DNA of 64,000 bases from Hyphomicrobiales bacterium (GTDB lineage Bacteria; Pseudomonadota; Alphaproteobacteria; Rhizobiales; Rhizobiaceae): the NCBI GenBank assembly GCA_900471925.1, contig UCGV01000038.1, positions 1-64,000 of the forward strand. Reading direction: 5' to 3'. Made by a program: the position numbers and the translations under genes. Positions 51,321-60,316 of the stretch are shown here, in pieces (the stretch's first letter is position 1; each line of letters opens with the position of its first letter). The notes under the pieces were generated by a model, which was given only the letters and a program-made list of their open reading frames with translations, searched no databases and had not been told where the DNA came from.

Positions 51321-52919
51321 CTATTCGGCGATCGACCATTTCTGCGGATCAGCCTGATACGGGCCGCCACCGGGCGCCGGCGTCCAGACGAAATCCTTCA
51401 CCTTGGCCGAGACGACACCGTAGCGGTTTGCCACCCAGAGCGTTGCCCAGGGAAGGTTCGTGTTCATGACCTTGCAGACGTCCTGATAGGCGGCAGCCCG
51501 CTTTGCACTGTCCGGCTCGGCAAGTGCGGTATCGAGCGCCTTGCTGAGGTCGGGCATGCGAACCCTGGCGACGTTCGGTCCGGCCGGAGGGATCTGGCTC
51601 TCATTGAGGCCGACATTGATGCTTCCCGCATCCGGCCCGTTCTGCAGCCCAGCGTAGACCATCTGAAACTGGGCAACATCCGGCTTCGGGTTGAGTACGA
51701 TGCTGTTATAGGTCGGTGTATCAACGGCGCGGGGCACGATGTTGATGCCGACCTGGGCGAGCATCGCCTGGACAGCGGCAAGAACGTTGGTTGCAAGCGG
51801 TGTCGTGTAATAGGTCAGAAGCGTGATCGGCTTGCCGCCATTGATCTGCTCCCAGCCCGCTTCCGTTAGAAGCTGCTTGGCCTTTTCAGGATCATAGGCA
51901 TAAGCGTCGATGCCCTGCGGGATCAACTGTTCGGCGACATACGCGCAGTTGGCGGGCTTGGCTGCGCCGCCGTAAAGGCTCTGAATGATGGCATCGCGAT
52001 TGATCGCATACATCACCGCCTTGCGGACCCGCACATCCTTCCAGATTGGAGAATCGTGGTTGAAGCCGAGATAGTTGACGACGAAAGAGTCGCCTTCGAT
52101 AACCTTGAAGTCCTTGTTGTCCTTGAAGGTCGCAACGTCGTTGGAATCGACATAGGTGAAGTGGATTTCGCCGGATCTCAGCGCCGCAATCGCTGCGGCC
52201 GGATTGGCGAAATAGCGATTGATGACGCGTTCCAGTGCGGGTTTGCCACCGCGATAATCGGTATTGGCGGCAAGTTCGACATACTGATCCGAGACATATT
52301 TGGTGAACTTGAACGCGCCCGTGCCGATCGGCGTGGTGGACCACCACGTGCTTTTTGCCAGCTGGTCGGCCGGTATCGAGGAGAGAGCGTGCTCCGGCAG
52401 CATCATCACCTTGGTCATCGTATCGAGCAGACTACCGCTCGGCGCGCTGAGCTTGATGACGACAGTGTGGTCATCCGGCGCTTCGACGGACGATACGGCC
52501 TTCAGCCGCGCAGCGAGAACCGAGCCGGTTCTCGCATCCATCGCAAGGCCCATCGTGAACTTCGCGTCCTTGGCGGTGAAGGGCTTGCCGTCATGCCATT
52601 TGGCATCTGCCAGCTTGAACGTATAGGTCATCTGATCCGGGCTGACCTCGTAGGAGCTTGCCAGCGCACCGACGACCTTTTGCAGCTTCTGGTCATAGGT
52701 GATCAGCGGTTCATAGTAGACGCTGAGCCAGGTGAAGCCGGAGGTCGCGGCAAGCGGGTTGAAGTTGCCCTGGAAGCCGCCGGGACCGACATCGAAGCCG
52801 CCGGACAGAGTGGCAGCCTCGGCCTCGGTTACGACACCCGAAGCGACAAGCGCCGGGACGGCAACCGTCGCCAGCATGGCGCCAAGCGCGATAACGGATA
52901 ATCTAGACAGTCTTTTCAT
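51321..52919 (-). CDS. Extracellular solute-binding protein family 5
   Basis: 532 residues. Sec signal MKRLSRLSVIALGAMLATVA with processing near AEA. Family signatures: YEPLITYDQKLQKVVGALAS, TYTFKLADAKWHDGKPFTAKD, NRDAIIQSLYGGAAKP and LLTEAGWEQINGGKPITL. These receptors bind peptides but also sugars and sialic acid (SatA of Haemophilus ducreyi). RBS GGGAGGA is upstream; the start overlaps the end of the GntR gene by 17 bp, so regulator and importer are one transcript. Confidence 0.9.
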   Translation of the reverse strand: MKRLSRLSVIALGAMLATVAVPALVASGVVTEAEAATLSGGFDVGPGGFQGNFNPLAATSGFTWLSVYYEPLITYDQKLQKVVGALASSYEVSPDQMTYTFKLADAKWHDGKPFTAKDAKFTMGLAMDARTGSVLAARLKAVSSVEAPDDHTVVIKLSAPSGSLLDTMTKVMMLPEHALSSIPADQLAKSTWWSTTPIGTGAFKFTKYVSDQYVELAANTDYRGGKPALERVINRYFANPAAAIAALRSGEIHFTYVDSNDVATFKDNKDFKVIEGDSFVVNYLGFNHDSPIWKDVRVRKAVMYAINRDAIIQSLYGGAAKPANCAYVAEQLIPQGIDAYAYDPEKAKQLLTEAGWEQINGGKPITLLTYYTTPLATNVLAAVQAMLAQVGINIVPRAVDTPTYNSIVLNPKPDVAQFQMVYAGLQNGPDAGSINVGLNESQIPPAGPNVARVRMPDLSKALDTALAEPDSAKRAAAYQDVCKVMNTNLPWATLWVANRYGVVSAKVKDFVWTPAPGGGPYQADPQKWSIAE

Positions 52920-53646
52920 GTGTTCCTCCCACGTTTGAACTTGTCTTGTTGTTGGCAATCACCCGGGCAATCCCCTCGTAGTGACGATCCAGACGCCTGC
53001 GCGCCTCCTCCAGATCCTTTGCCTCGATCGCATCGACGATCGCGGCATGATCACGCCAGGTCGCCATTGGATCGGCATTGTCGAGGTTGACGAAATCCGA
53101 CGCCTTGTAGAAGGCGAGCCAGAAGACATCGATCAGCCGCACAAGGGTTTCATTGTCCTGGCAGCGAAACAGCAGCCGGTGGAACAGCTGATCGTCTTCG
53201 GCGAAAGTTTCACCGCGCTCGGCATGCGTGCGCATACGATTGACGGCGGCACGCAACTCGGCGATATCTTCCTCGCTGATCATCTCGATCGTCTTGCCGA
53301 TCAAGCCCACCTCAAGTGTGCGGCGGATTTCGATCACTTCCTCGATCTGTCGCAATGCCCCGCCAAGGCCGTAGGCGAGGTTGTCGAGAAGCGGCTCGAA
53401 GGAGAAGGCCTTCACGAAGATGCCAACTCCGCGCCGCGTCTCCAGCACGCCGAGCGATTCCAGCGCCTTGATGCCTTCGCGCAGCGAATTGCGGCTCACG
53501 CCGAGCTGGGTGGCGAGCTCTCCCTCGGCCGGCAGCAGCGTCCCCGGTGCCAGGCCGTTATCATGGATGTAGGCACGCAGGCTTTCCTGCACGGATACAT
53601 GCAGTAGCGGTGCGCGTGTCAGCGGCTTCATCGATTTCAACGCCAT
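52903..53646 (-). CDS. GntR-family regulator with FCD domain
   Basis: 247 residues. Winged helix: SLRAYIHDNGLAPGTLLPAE, TQLGVSRNSLREGIKALESL and RRGVGIFVK. The FCD ligand domain carries the metal-ligand pattern (RRTLEVGLIGKTIE, DQLFHRLLF, WRDHAAIVDAIEAKD with D/H/H). NanR and FadR are family members. First gene of the importer/aldolase operon, so it probably senses the imported acid. An operator 42 bp upstream (53688..53706) predicts autoregulation. Confidence 0.85.
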   Translation of the reverse strand: MALKSMKPLTRAPLLHVSVQESLRAYIHDNGLAPGTLLPAEGELATQLGVSRNSLREGIKALESLGVLETRRGVGIFVKAFSFEPLLDNLAYGLGGALRQIEEVIEIRRTLEVGLIGKTIEMISEEDIAELRAAVNRMRTHAERGETFAEDDQLFHRLLFRCQDNETLVRLIDVFWLAFYKASDFVNLDNADPMATWRDHAAIVDAIEAKDLEEARRRLDRHYEGIARVIANNKTSSNVGGTHEKTV

Positions 53647-53687
53647 GCCCGATCTTCTCTTCGCTTCGTCGATAAGATGAAAGCCAC

Positions 53688-53706
53688 ATATCCACTTGTA
53701 GGATAT
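53688..53706. promoter_or_regulatory. Operator ATATCC-N7-GGATAT upstream of the GntR-FCD gene
   Basis: Perfect 6-bp arms at the same spacing as the sites at 4413..4431 and 15942..15960. The likely autoregulatory site of the GntR-FCD protein. Confidence 0.65.
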
Positions 53707-53834
53707 CTGTCAAATGGGCAAGTTTGGATTTCCGGCTTGAAACCGATCGGCAGTCAGGGAATTGCCCTCACACGTTAATACCAGTATAGATCCAGACGGG
53801 TTCGGCAGAAAAATTTGGAAGCACCGGAAAAGTC

Positions 53835-54584
53835 ATGGCCACGGATGAACTGATCGACGTTATCGGCAGGGGATTACAGGCATCGGCATCCGATCTGCCG
53901 CTCTACAAGCGGCTGAAATTGGCGATGGAAACTGCGATCCTCTCAAATACGCTCAAGGCCGGTGCCGTTTTGCCGGGGGAGCGCGTGCTTGCGGAGGCGC
54001 TGTCGCTGTCGCGCGTGACGATACGCAAGGCATTGGCGCTGCTTGAGGAAGAGGGCTTTCTCAATCGCCGCCACGGCTTCAAGACCGAGGTCGGATCGCG
54101 TGTCGAAAAGTCTCTTTCCACGCTTACCAGCTTCTCGGAAGACATAATTGCACGTGGGCTTACTCCCGGATGTATATGGCTTTCCAAGCAGATAAGCCGG
54201 CCTTCTCCCACGGAAATGATGGCACTCGGGGTTGCTGGAAACAGCAACATCCTACGCATGAAGCGCATTCGCACGGCCGATGGCGTGCCAATAGCAGTCG
54301 AGATATCGACTGTCCCGGTCCGCTTTATCCCTTCGGCGAATCTGGTCGGCGACTCCCTCTACCAAGCGCTGGAGGCGCGCGGTTTTCTTCCCCAGCGCGC
54401 CGTTCAGCGCATGCGTTCGCGGGCAGCCTCAGCGGAGGATGCGCAATATCTCGATTGCGATGCCGGGGCACCTCTGCTGATGACGGAGCGCCGCTGCTTC
54501 CTTGGCGATGGTCAGATCGTCGAATATTGCGAGAGCCGCTACAAGGGCGACGTTTACGACTTCGTGTTCGAACTGACGCGATGA
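53835..54584 (+). CDS. GntR-family regulator with UTRA domain (HutC type)
   Basis: 249 residues. Winged helix: YKRLKLAMETAILSNTLKAG, PGERVLAEALSLSRVTIRKA and LLEEEGFLNRRHGFKTEV; UTRA domain SFSEDIIARGLTPGCIWLSK and LMTERRCFLGDGQIVEYCES. HutC regulators usually sense sugar phosphates (for example GlcNAc-6-P or GlcN-6-P). Directly followed by the NanE-NanK gene and a perfect inverted repeat (54586..54602). An ACCAG half-site with TATAGATCCAG occurs at about 53780, 50 bp before its own start. Confidence 0.85.
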   Translation: MATDELIDVIGRGLQASASDLPLYKRLKLAMETAILSNTLKAGAVLPGERVLAEALSLSRVTIRKALALLEEEGFLNRRHGFKTEVGSRVEKSLSTLTSFSEDIIARGLTPGCIWLSKQISRPSPTEMMALGVAGNSNILRMKRIRTADGVPIAVEISTVPVRFIPSANLVGDSLYQALEARGFLPQRAVQRMRSRAASAEDAQYLDCDAGAPLLMTERRCFLGDGQIVEYCESRYKGDVYDFVFELTR

Positions 54585-54585
54585 T

Positions 54586-54602
54586 ACCAGTTATAAACTG
54601 GT
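54586..54602. promoter_or_regulatory. ACCAGTT-ATA-AACTGGT operator
   Basis: Perfect 7-bp arms with a 3-bp centre between the gntR-UTRA stop and the nanE-nanK start, with another TCTGGTA half-site just after (54608..54614). The pattern TGGT/ACCA resembles sites of amino-sugar HutC regulators (NagR/DasR), so the preceding gene is the likely binder. Confidence 0.65.
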
Positions 54603-54652
54603 TGTAATCTGGTACTTTCCAATTATCGTGATGCTGAAATGGAGTGTCACGA

Positions 54653-56170
54653 TTGCAGCGCGACGACATCAAGAAAAGCCTTATCGTTTCCTGCCAGCCG
54701 GTTCCCGGCGGGCCAACGGACACCGCAGAATTCGTCATCGGATTTGCGAGAGCCGCCGTCGACGCCGGTGCAAAGGCATTGCGGATCGAATCCATCGGCT
54801 ACGTAAAATCCGTACGTCCCGCCGTGAACGTGCCGATCATTGGCATCGTCAAGCGCGATCTCGATGACAGCCCCGTGCGGATCACGCCCTTCGTTGCCGA
54901 TGCCGAAGCTCTGGTCGATGCCGGCGCCGACATCATCGCCTTCGACGCCACGGATCGTGTGCGGCCGGCGTCCGTCGAGGCTCTGGTGAAGGCGGTCAGA
55001 GCACGCGGCAAGCTGACAATGGCAGACTGCTCGAGCCTTGAAGATGCGCGTAGCGCCTTGGCGGCCGGGGTCGACTTCGTCGGCACGACGCTTTCCGGCT
55101 ATGTCGGTGGGCCTGAACCGATCGATCCGGATATCGACCTGATCACCGCGATGCGCACGCTCACACCTTATGTCATTGCCGAGGGGCGCATTCGCACGCC
55201 TGAGCAGGCAGCAAGCGCAGCCGATGCCGGGGCTTTTGCCGTGGTCGTGGGCTCGGCGATCACGCGCACCGAGCATGTCACCTCGTGGTTCCGTGATGCA
55301 GTTGCTGCGGCCTATCATGCCGACGGTACGCAAACGACCCTTGCCATCGATATCGGCGGTACGAAGACGATGGCAGCGCTGGTCAGAGGCAGCGAAGTGC
55401 TGGATGAAATGACGGTGCCGACAGCACGGGAGGCTGGTCCCGATGCATGGCTTGCTGCGATCGCCAGCTCTGCGCGATCATGGGCCGATCGCTATTCCCG
55501 CGTCGGCATTGCGGTTACTGGCTTCATCCAAGACGGTTGCTGGTCTGCGCTCAATCCGGCAACGCTCGGGATTCCCGACCGATACCCACTGGTTGACAAG
55601 GCAGGGATTGCTTTTGGCAAACCGGCTTTTGCGATCAACGACGCACAGGCGGCGGCTTGGGGAGAGTATCGGTTCGGTGCCGGCGAGGGTGGGGATCTGG
55701 TGTTCCTCACCATATCGACCGGCATCGGCGGCGGCATTATCATCAATGGTCGCCCATTGACTGGGCTCGCCGGCCATTTCGGGCTGATCCGCGGTCCGTC
55801 CGCGGGGCGATCGCCACTTGAAGATCAGACGTCCGGCCGGTGGATGGCAGTCGAGGCCTCAAAAGCAGGGCATCCGGGAACTGCCGCCGAGGTTTTCGAA
55901 CATGCCAACAAAGGCGAGGCTTGGGCTGCCGCGATCGTCTCGCAATCGGCATTTCGTGCGGCTACGCTCTGCCGTGACATCCAGATGATGCTCGATCCGA
56001 AACATATCGTCATCGGCGGCGGTATCGGGCTTGCAGCGGGTTATCTCGACCGCATGCGTGATTGCTTTGTGGGTGTCGATATCAGGCTGACGCCTTCTCT
56101 CGTGCCCGCCAAGCTCGGCAACCGTGCAGGCATAATTGGCGTGGCGAGCCTTGCAGTGCTGGGTAACTGA
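54653..56170 (+). CDS. nanEK: Fused N-acylmannosamine-6-phosphate epimerase and N-acylmannosamine (ROK) kinase
   Basis: 505 residues. Residues 1-220 are NanE-like: LIVSCQPVPGGPTDT, AKALRIESIGYV, VPIIGIVKRDLDDSPVRITP, GADIIAFDATDR, TMADCSSLEDA and VVVGSAITRTEH closely follow the E. coli enzyme. Residues 225-505 are a ROK kinase: LAIDIGGTKTMAALV, VTGFIQDGCWSALNP, ISTGIGGGIIING, and the GHFG-type LTGLAGHFGLI. Together they convert N-acetylmannosamine to GlcNAc-6-P. The usual ROK zinc motif C-x-C-G-x-x-GC is not visible, which is odd. TTG at 54653 has GGAG eight bases upstream; GTG at 54644 is the alternative. Confidence 0.85.
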   Translation: MQRDDIKKSLIVSCQPVPGGPTDTAEFVIGFARAAVDAGAKALRIESIGYVKSVRPAVNVPIIGIVKRDLDDSPVRITPFVADAEALVDAGADIIAFDATDRVRPASVEALVKAVRARGKLTMADCSSLEDARSALAAGVDFVGTTLSGYVGGPEPIDPDIDLITAMRTLTPYVIAEGRIRTPEQAASAADAGAFAVVVGSAITRTEHVTSWFRDAVAAAYHADGTQTTLAIDIGGTKTMAALVRGSEVLDEMTVPTAREAGPDAWLAAIASSARSWADRYSRVGIAVTGFIQDGCWSALNPATLGIPDRYPLVDKAGIAFGKPAFAINDAQAAAWGEYRFGAGEGGDLVFLTISTGIGGGIIINGRPLTGLAGHFGLIRGPSAGRSPLEDQTSGRWMAVEASKAGHPGTAAEVFEHANKGEAWAAAIVSQSAFRAATLCRDIQMMLDPKHIVIGGGIGLAAGYLDRMRDCFVGVDIRLTPSLVPAKLGNRAGIIGVASLAVLGN

Positions 56171-56220
56171 TGAATTCCGGAAGACATCGATCCTAACCTA
56201 ACAAAAAAGAGGGAACTACG

Positions 56221-57552
56221 ATGACATCGAAAAGAAAGACCCTATCCGCGCTTGCCCTGCTTCTGGCAAGCGTTGCTCTACCAGGGACCTCGAATGCGAC
56301 TGTGACCGTTCTCGGCTGGCCTGGCGGCTCGGAAGAAACGGCGCTCCGCGCTACTGTCGAAACCTACAATAAAACAGCTGGCATCAGCGACGCCGACAAG
56401 GTCGAGCTCCTGTTCTTCAATCGGGAAGGTTTCTTCGACAAATTGCAGGCCGACATGGCAGCGGGATCGACCGCGTTTGACATCAACCTCGTTGCCACCT
56501 ACTCGATCGGTCGCTACGCGCCCTACATGGAGCCTGTCGATCTCGGCGATAGCGCTGCGAAGACGTTCGGCGATTCCGTTCTGAAGACGATGCAGTTCGA
56601 CGGTAAGCAGTACGGCGTGCCGACGGACCTGTCGCTGCACTTCATGTATTATCGCAAAGATCTGATCGATGCGCTGATGAAGGACGATGCGGCCAAGAAG
56701 AAGTATGCAGAAATCGCCAAGCAGTATCTCGGCAAGGAATTGCAGCCGAAGGATCCAGACAGCTGGACCTGGGACGACTGGGCGGCGACGGCTCTCTATT
56801 TCTCCAAGCAGGTGAATTCCGAAAGCCCCGTCCGTTACGGCACCGTCCTGCAGATGAAGAACCTGCTTTTCAACATGATGGTGTTTCAGTCCTTGCCACG
56901 CTCCTACGGTGGAAACTGGACCGATGAGGAGGGCAATATCACGGTCGATTCCAACGCTTACAAGACCGGTCTCGAACTCTACAAGAAGCTTTACGACGCT
57001 GGCGCTTCGCCTAAGGATTCATTGAGTTACGAATATGCCGAGACAAATGCGGCCTTCGGTTCCGGGCAGGCCGCAACAGCACTTCAGTGGAACGCTGCTG
57101 CCGCAGATCTCACCAGTGCGGAGAAAAACCCTGCCGTTGCTGAAGTCACCGGCATCGTAGCGCCGCCGACCGGGCCGGATGGTCGCGCCGATCATATTCA
57201 CGGCCTCGGCCTCGGCCTGAACAAGAACGCAAAGAACAAGGACGGCGCAGTCAAATTCCTGAAATGGCTGGCGACCGAGGATGCCGCCTTGCTCTATGCC
57301 CGACAGGGCGGTTCTCCAGCCCTGACGCCTGACGTGGTGGCGAAAGTTGCCAAGGAACGACCGGATCTCGTCAAGCTCGGCGAGTTCGCCAGCAAATACG
57401 GCTACGTGATGAACGGTGCGACGTCGGCCAACGCACTCTCCGTCTATGAACTGCAGGCGAAGGAGTTCACCGGCTATTGGTCAGGTCAGCAGAACCTCGA
57501 CGATGCGCTGGCTCACACCAAGGCCGGAATGCAGGACCTCCTGAAGAAGTGA
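56221..57552 (+). CDS. Sugar ABC transporter substrate-binding protein (family 1)
   Basis: 443 residues. Sec signal: MTSKRKTLSALALLLASVAL, processed near SNA. Typical SBP family 1 landmarks: TVLGWPGGSEETALRATVET, FDKLQADMAAGSTAFDINLV, QYGVPTDLSLHFMYYRKDLI and AVKFLKWLATEDAALLYARQ. It should bind an (amino) sugar. 50 bp after nanE-nanK and 57 bp before the first permease gene, with a hairpin in between. Confidence 0.85.
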   Translation: MTSKRKTLSALALLLASVALPGTSNATVTVLGWPGGSEETALRATVETYNKTAGISDADKVELLFFNREGFFDKLQADMAAGSTAFDINLVATYSIGRYAPYMEPVDLGDSAAKTFGDSVLKTMQFDGKQYGVPTDLSLHFMYYRKDLIDALMKDDAAKKKYAEIAKQYLGKELQPKDPDSWTWDDWAATALYFSKQVNSESPVRYGTVLQMKNLLFNMMVFQSLPRSYGGNWTDEEGNITVDSNAYKTGLELYKKLYDAGASPKDSLSYEYAETNAAFGSGQAATALQWNAAAADLTSAEKNPAVAEVTGIVAPPTGPDGRADHIHGLGLGLNKNAKNKDGAVKFLKWLATEDAALLYARQGGSPALTPDVVAKVAKERPDLVKLGEFASKYGYVMNGATSANALSVYELQAKEFTGYWSGQQNLDDALAHTKAGMQDLLKK

Positions 57553-57562
57553 TACCCGCCGA

Positions 57563-57586
57563 ACGCCTTGCCTCATTGCAAGGCGT
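57563..57586 (+). terminator. Intercistronic stem-loop after the sugar-binding-protein gene
   Basis: Perfect 9-bp arms ACGCCTTGC/GCAAGGCGT with a 6-base loop, between binding-protein and permease genes. As with the hairpin at 8215, this suggests transcript stabilisation or partial termination. Confidence 0.55.
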
Positions 57587-57608
57587 CCGGCCCATCCGGC
57601 GGATCGAA

Positions 57609-58475
57609 ATGGCTATCATAAAACGTGCCGAGGGAAGGGCCTATCTCACGCCGCTCGTGGGGTTTCTGTTGCTGTTTCTCGGCTTTCCTGCAGTCATCAA
57701 TCTCATCTATTCGGTCTCGACCGTCGACTTCCAGACCCTGCGAAGTCCGACGCTGAGCGGCTTCGGCAATTACCTTGCCGTGCTTTCCGACCGAGATTTC
57801 TGGCGCGCCACGTCCTTTTCCCTGCGCTTCGGCATTCTGACGGCGCTTATCGAATGCCTGCTCGGGCTGTTTCTAGCGATCTTCCTGGCGCCTCTTCTTT
57901 CCAAGCGATCGGTATTGATGGCGCCACTTATGCTGCCGCTGATGGTAGCGCCTGCCATGATCGGCCTAATGTACCGGCTCGTTCTGCACGAATTTGCCGG
58001 CCCGGTGCCCTATTATCTTTTCGCGTGGTTCGGCGACAGTCCGGCTTTCCTCGATGTCGCTCATGCGTTCTGGACGCTGATCGTGGTCGAAACACTGCAA
58101 TGGACACCATTCGCCTTTCTGCTCTTTTACATGGCCTATGTCGCAGTGCCGATCGACGTGCGGGAAGCCGCCGCGCTCGACGGTGCCTCGGCCATCAAGG
58201 TTCTCTGGTTCGTCGAATTGCCGCTGATGCTGCCGACGCTGGTGATCGCCTTCTTCATCCGTTTCATCGACGGCTTTCGCGTCTTCGATAACGTTTATGC
58301 GCTGACCGGCAGCGGTGCAGGCGGCTCGACGACATCATTGTCGATCTACATCTATCAGGCGTTCTTCAAGGAGGGCGCGATCGGCAAGGCGGTGGCGGCT
58401 TCCGTCGTCCTCTTCCTGACGACGCTGGCCGTACTCTATGGCCTCAACTGGCTTGCCCGCCGCAGGGGGAAATAA
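57609..58475 (+). CDS. Sugar ABC transporter permease (MalF/UgpA type)
   Basis: 288 residues with six probable membrane helices (YLTPLVGFLLLFLGFPAVIN to VVLFLTTLAVLYGLNWLARR). The EAA loop DVREAAALDGASAIKVLWFV is standard. The ATG at 57609 has GGCGGAT upstream, weak but well placed. Needs the next permease and an ATPase not present here. Confidence 0.85.
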   Translation: MAIIKRAEGRAYLTPLVGFLLLFLGFPAVINLIYSVSTVDFQTLRSPTLSGFGNYLAVLSDRDFWRATSFSLRFGILTALIECLLGLFLAIFLAPLLSKRSVLMAPLMLPLMVAPAMIGLMYRLVLHEFAGPVPYYLFAWFGDSPAFLDVAHAFWTLIVVETLQWTPFAFLLFYMAYVAVPIDVREAAALDGASAIKVLWFVELPLMLPTLVIAFFIRFIDGFRVFDNVYALTGSGAGGSTTSLSIYIYQAFFKEGAIGKAVAASVVLFLTTLAVLYGLNWLARRRGK

Positions 58476-58478
58476 GCC

Positions 58479-59300
58479 ATGATGAACGCGCTCCGCTGGA
58501 TCGTCTTTGCTGTCGCCGCTCTCGCAATGAATTTTCCGGTCATCGTCACGCTCGTCACGTCGTTCAAAAGCGCGCGCGAACTTTCAATCAATCCCGGTTT
58601 ATGGATCAACCAGCCGACCTTTGAAAATTACCTGCGGGTTTTGACACAGACCGATCGTTTCAACATCTATTCCTACCTCTGGAACAGCACCGTCGCTTCC
58701 CTGATCGGCACCGGACTTGCAATCCTGCTCGCCTTTCCGGCGGCCTATGCGATTGCAAGGAGCGAGGTGGGCAAACACACGCTGCTGCCGATCGTCATTA
58801 ATCTGCGCGCCGTACCGCTCATCATTTTCGCAATCCCGCTTTATATGATGTACCAGTTTCTGGGCCTGCTCGACACGCAGCTTGGTCTCGGCCTGATCTT
58901 GACCATCGTCAACACGCCGCTGGCGCTCGTCATCCTCGTCAATGCGATTTCCGACGTTCCGCTCGAACTGGACGAGGCGGCGAGGGTAGACGGGGCGAGT
59001 TCGTGGCAGATCATGGTCAGCATCATCCGGCCGGTTGTGCGGCCTGCACTGGTGACGACTTTCATCTTCGGCTTCATCACCGCCTGGAACGAGTTCCTCT
59101 TCGGTTTGATGCTGACGACGAACAAGGCTGTTCCGATGACGGTCGGTGCATCGTTCTTCTTTGCGGCAAGCGGCGGCGGGGTCCAGTGGGGCACAGCGTC
59201 TGCGGTCATGGTCCTTGGCGCCTTGCCTCCAGTCTTCCTTGGCCTGCTGATGTATCGACAGATTTCGGGTTCGATGACGGCGGGGGCTATCAAAGGCTAG
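58479..59300 (+). CDS. Sugar ABC transporter permease (MalG/UgpE type)
   Basis: 273 residues with six probable helices. Features: ALRWIVFAVAALAMNFPVIV, WNSTVASLIGTGLAILLAFP, the EAA loop ELDEAARVDGASSWQIMVSI and FITAWNEFLFGLML. It starts 3 bp after the upstream permease stop. No ATP-binding protein follows, so the importer must borrow one, as MsmK-type ATPases do elsewhere. Confidence 0.85.
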   Translation: MMNALRWIVFAVAALAMNFPVIVTLVTSFKSARELSINPGLWINQPTFENYLRVLTQTDRFNIYSYLWNSTVASLIGTGLAILLAFPAAYAIARSEVGKHTLLPIVINLRAVPLIIFAIPLYMMYQFLGLLDTQLGLGLILTIVNTPLALVILVNAISDVPLELDEAARVDGASSWQIMVSIIRPVVRPALVTTFIFGFITAWNEFLFGLMLTTNKAVPMTVGASFFFAASGGGVQWGTASAVMVLGALPPVFLGLLMYRQISGSMTAGAIKG

Positions 59301-59654
59301 GCGAGACATTTGAATGACAAACCGAAGGAATTGCGCGCCTTCCATGGTTGTTTGCCCCGACTTGAGTGAACCTGCATAAAATCCACGCGTGTTCGCAGTT
59401 CGAACAACTTCAATAGCGGCATGACATCCCAGTGCCTCACCACTTGGAGCTGATTGCCGGAATCCTGTTTCCCGACCGATAGAACGACATGGGTCCCTTT
59501 GCTGCGTTGTTGCTTATTCGAGTTGATGGTCCCTGACCTTAGACGGGGGCGCCAGTTCGTATTTCATCAAGGCGGTGGATCGAACTTCCGTATTCAGGTT
59601 AACGACCCGATCAGAGCAGCCCAATGACGTAACGTCAGCCGCTCGATGCGGCCA
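59301..59654. other. Intergenic, nothing recognised
   Basis: About 350 bases between the sugar permease gene and the convergent BA14K gene. No strong hairpin or gene seen. Confidence 0.4.
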
Positions 59655-60140
59655 TTAATAGCCGGGAGAGACGCACGCCCGTCGCGGGCCGTAATAGGGC
59701 TGGAACGTGTTGTCGTAGGCTCTATAGGACCGGTAGCGCGCAAAGCACCAGCGCGTATGTGAGCCGCCTCCGTAGTAGTAGGCTCGGCGGTAGTAGCGCG
59801 GTGCATAATATCGCGTCGAGCCGTAGTAGTACGGACCGTCATAGGTCGAGCCGTAATAGCGCCGATCATAATAGCCGGAGCCATAATATCCGGGCTGCGC
59901 CAGCATTCCGCCGATGATCGCGCCTGCGGCCAGGCCGCCGAGTGCCCAACCCCAGCCATCACCACCATGGTGGTGATAGTATCCACCGTGATAACCGCCG
60001 TAATAGCCGCCGTGATAGCGTACCGGTTGCACCTGCTGTGCCTCGACATCAGGGGCAACAATGGTGGGAAATGCCTCGGCCGGCAGCGTGCTCGTCAGCG
60101 CCGTTCCAAGCGAAAGTGCAATGATTGCGAGCCTTTTCAT
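59655..60140 (-). CDS. BA14K-family secreted protein
   Basis: 161 residues. Sec signal MKRLAIIALSLGTALTSTLP, processed near AEA. The middle is a Gly/Tyr/His-rich low-complexity zone (GGYYGGYHGGYYHHHGGDG) with a short membrane-like GWALGGLAAGAIIGGMLA. The C-terminus WCFARYRSYRAYDNTFQPYY then GPRRAC matches the BA14K motif. The family, first seen as a Brucella immunoreactive lectin-like protein, is common in rhizobia. The ATG at 60140 has GGAGG eight bases upstream. Confidence 0.8.
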   Translation of the reverse strand: MKRLAIIALSLGTALTSTLPAEAFPTIVAPDVEAQQVQPVRYHGGYYGGYHGGYYHHHGGDGWGWALGGLAAGAIIGGMLAQPGYYGSGYYDRRYYGSTYDGPYYYGSTRYYAPRYYRRAYYYGGGSHTRWCFARYRSYRAYDNTFQPYYGPRRACVSPGY

Positions 60141-60316
60141 TGGCTTCACCTCCGTCTACATCGCAGCCTGTTATTATAGTGCGAAAAGGATGGAGTGGCA
60201 CTTCATTTCCAAGCGGTCGCCTGATCGACGCGTTTTCGAGTTCCATGCGCGATGTCCGCGGGCACTCCTATCCGCTCCGATGAGCGTCCTTTCAAGGCAT
60301 CCTAGGCGTATTGCGT

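Noticed and set aside
52056..52901. 281-codon plus frame
   Set aside because: Antisense to the solute-binding protein gene.
54647..55333. 228-codon minus frame
   Set aside because: Antisense to the NanE domain; no recognisable product.
59760..60030. Repetitive TAGTAGTAGGCT/CCGTAATAGC-like sequence resembling a repeat array
   Set aside because: It encodes the Gly/Tyr-rich region of the BA14K protein; spacing is irregular and not CRISPR-like.
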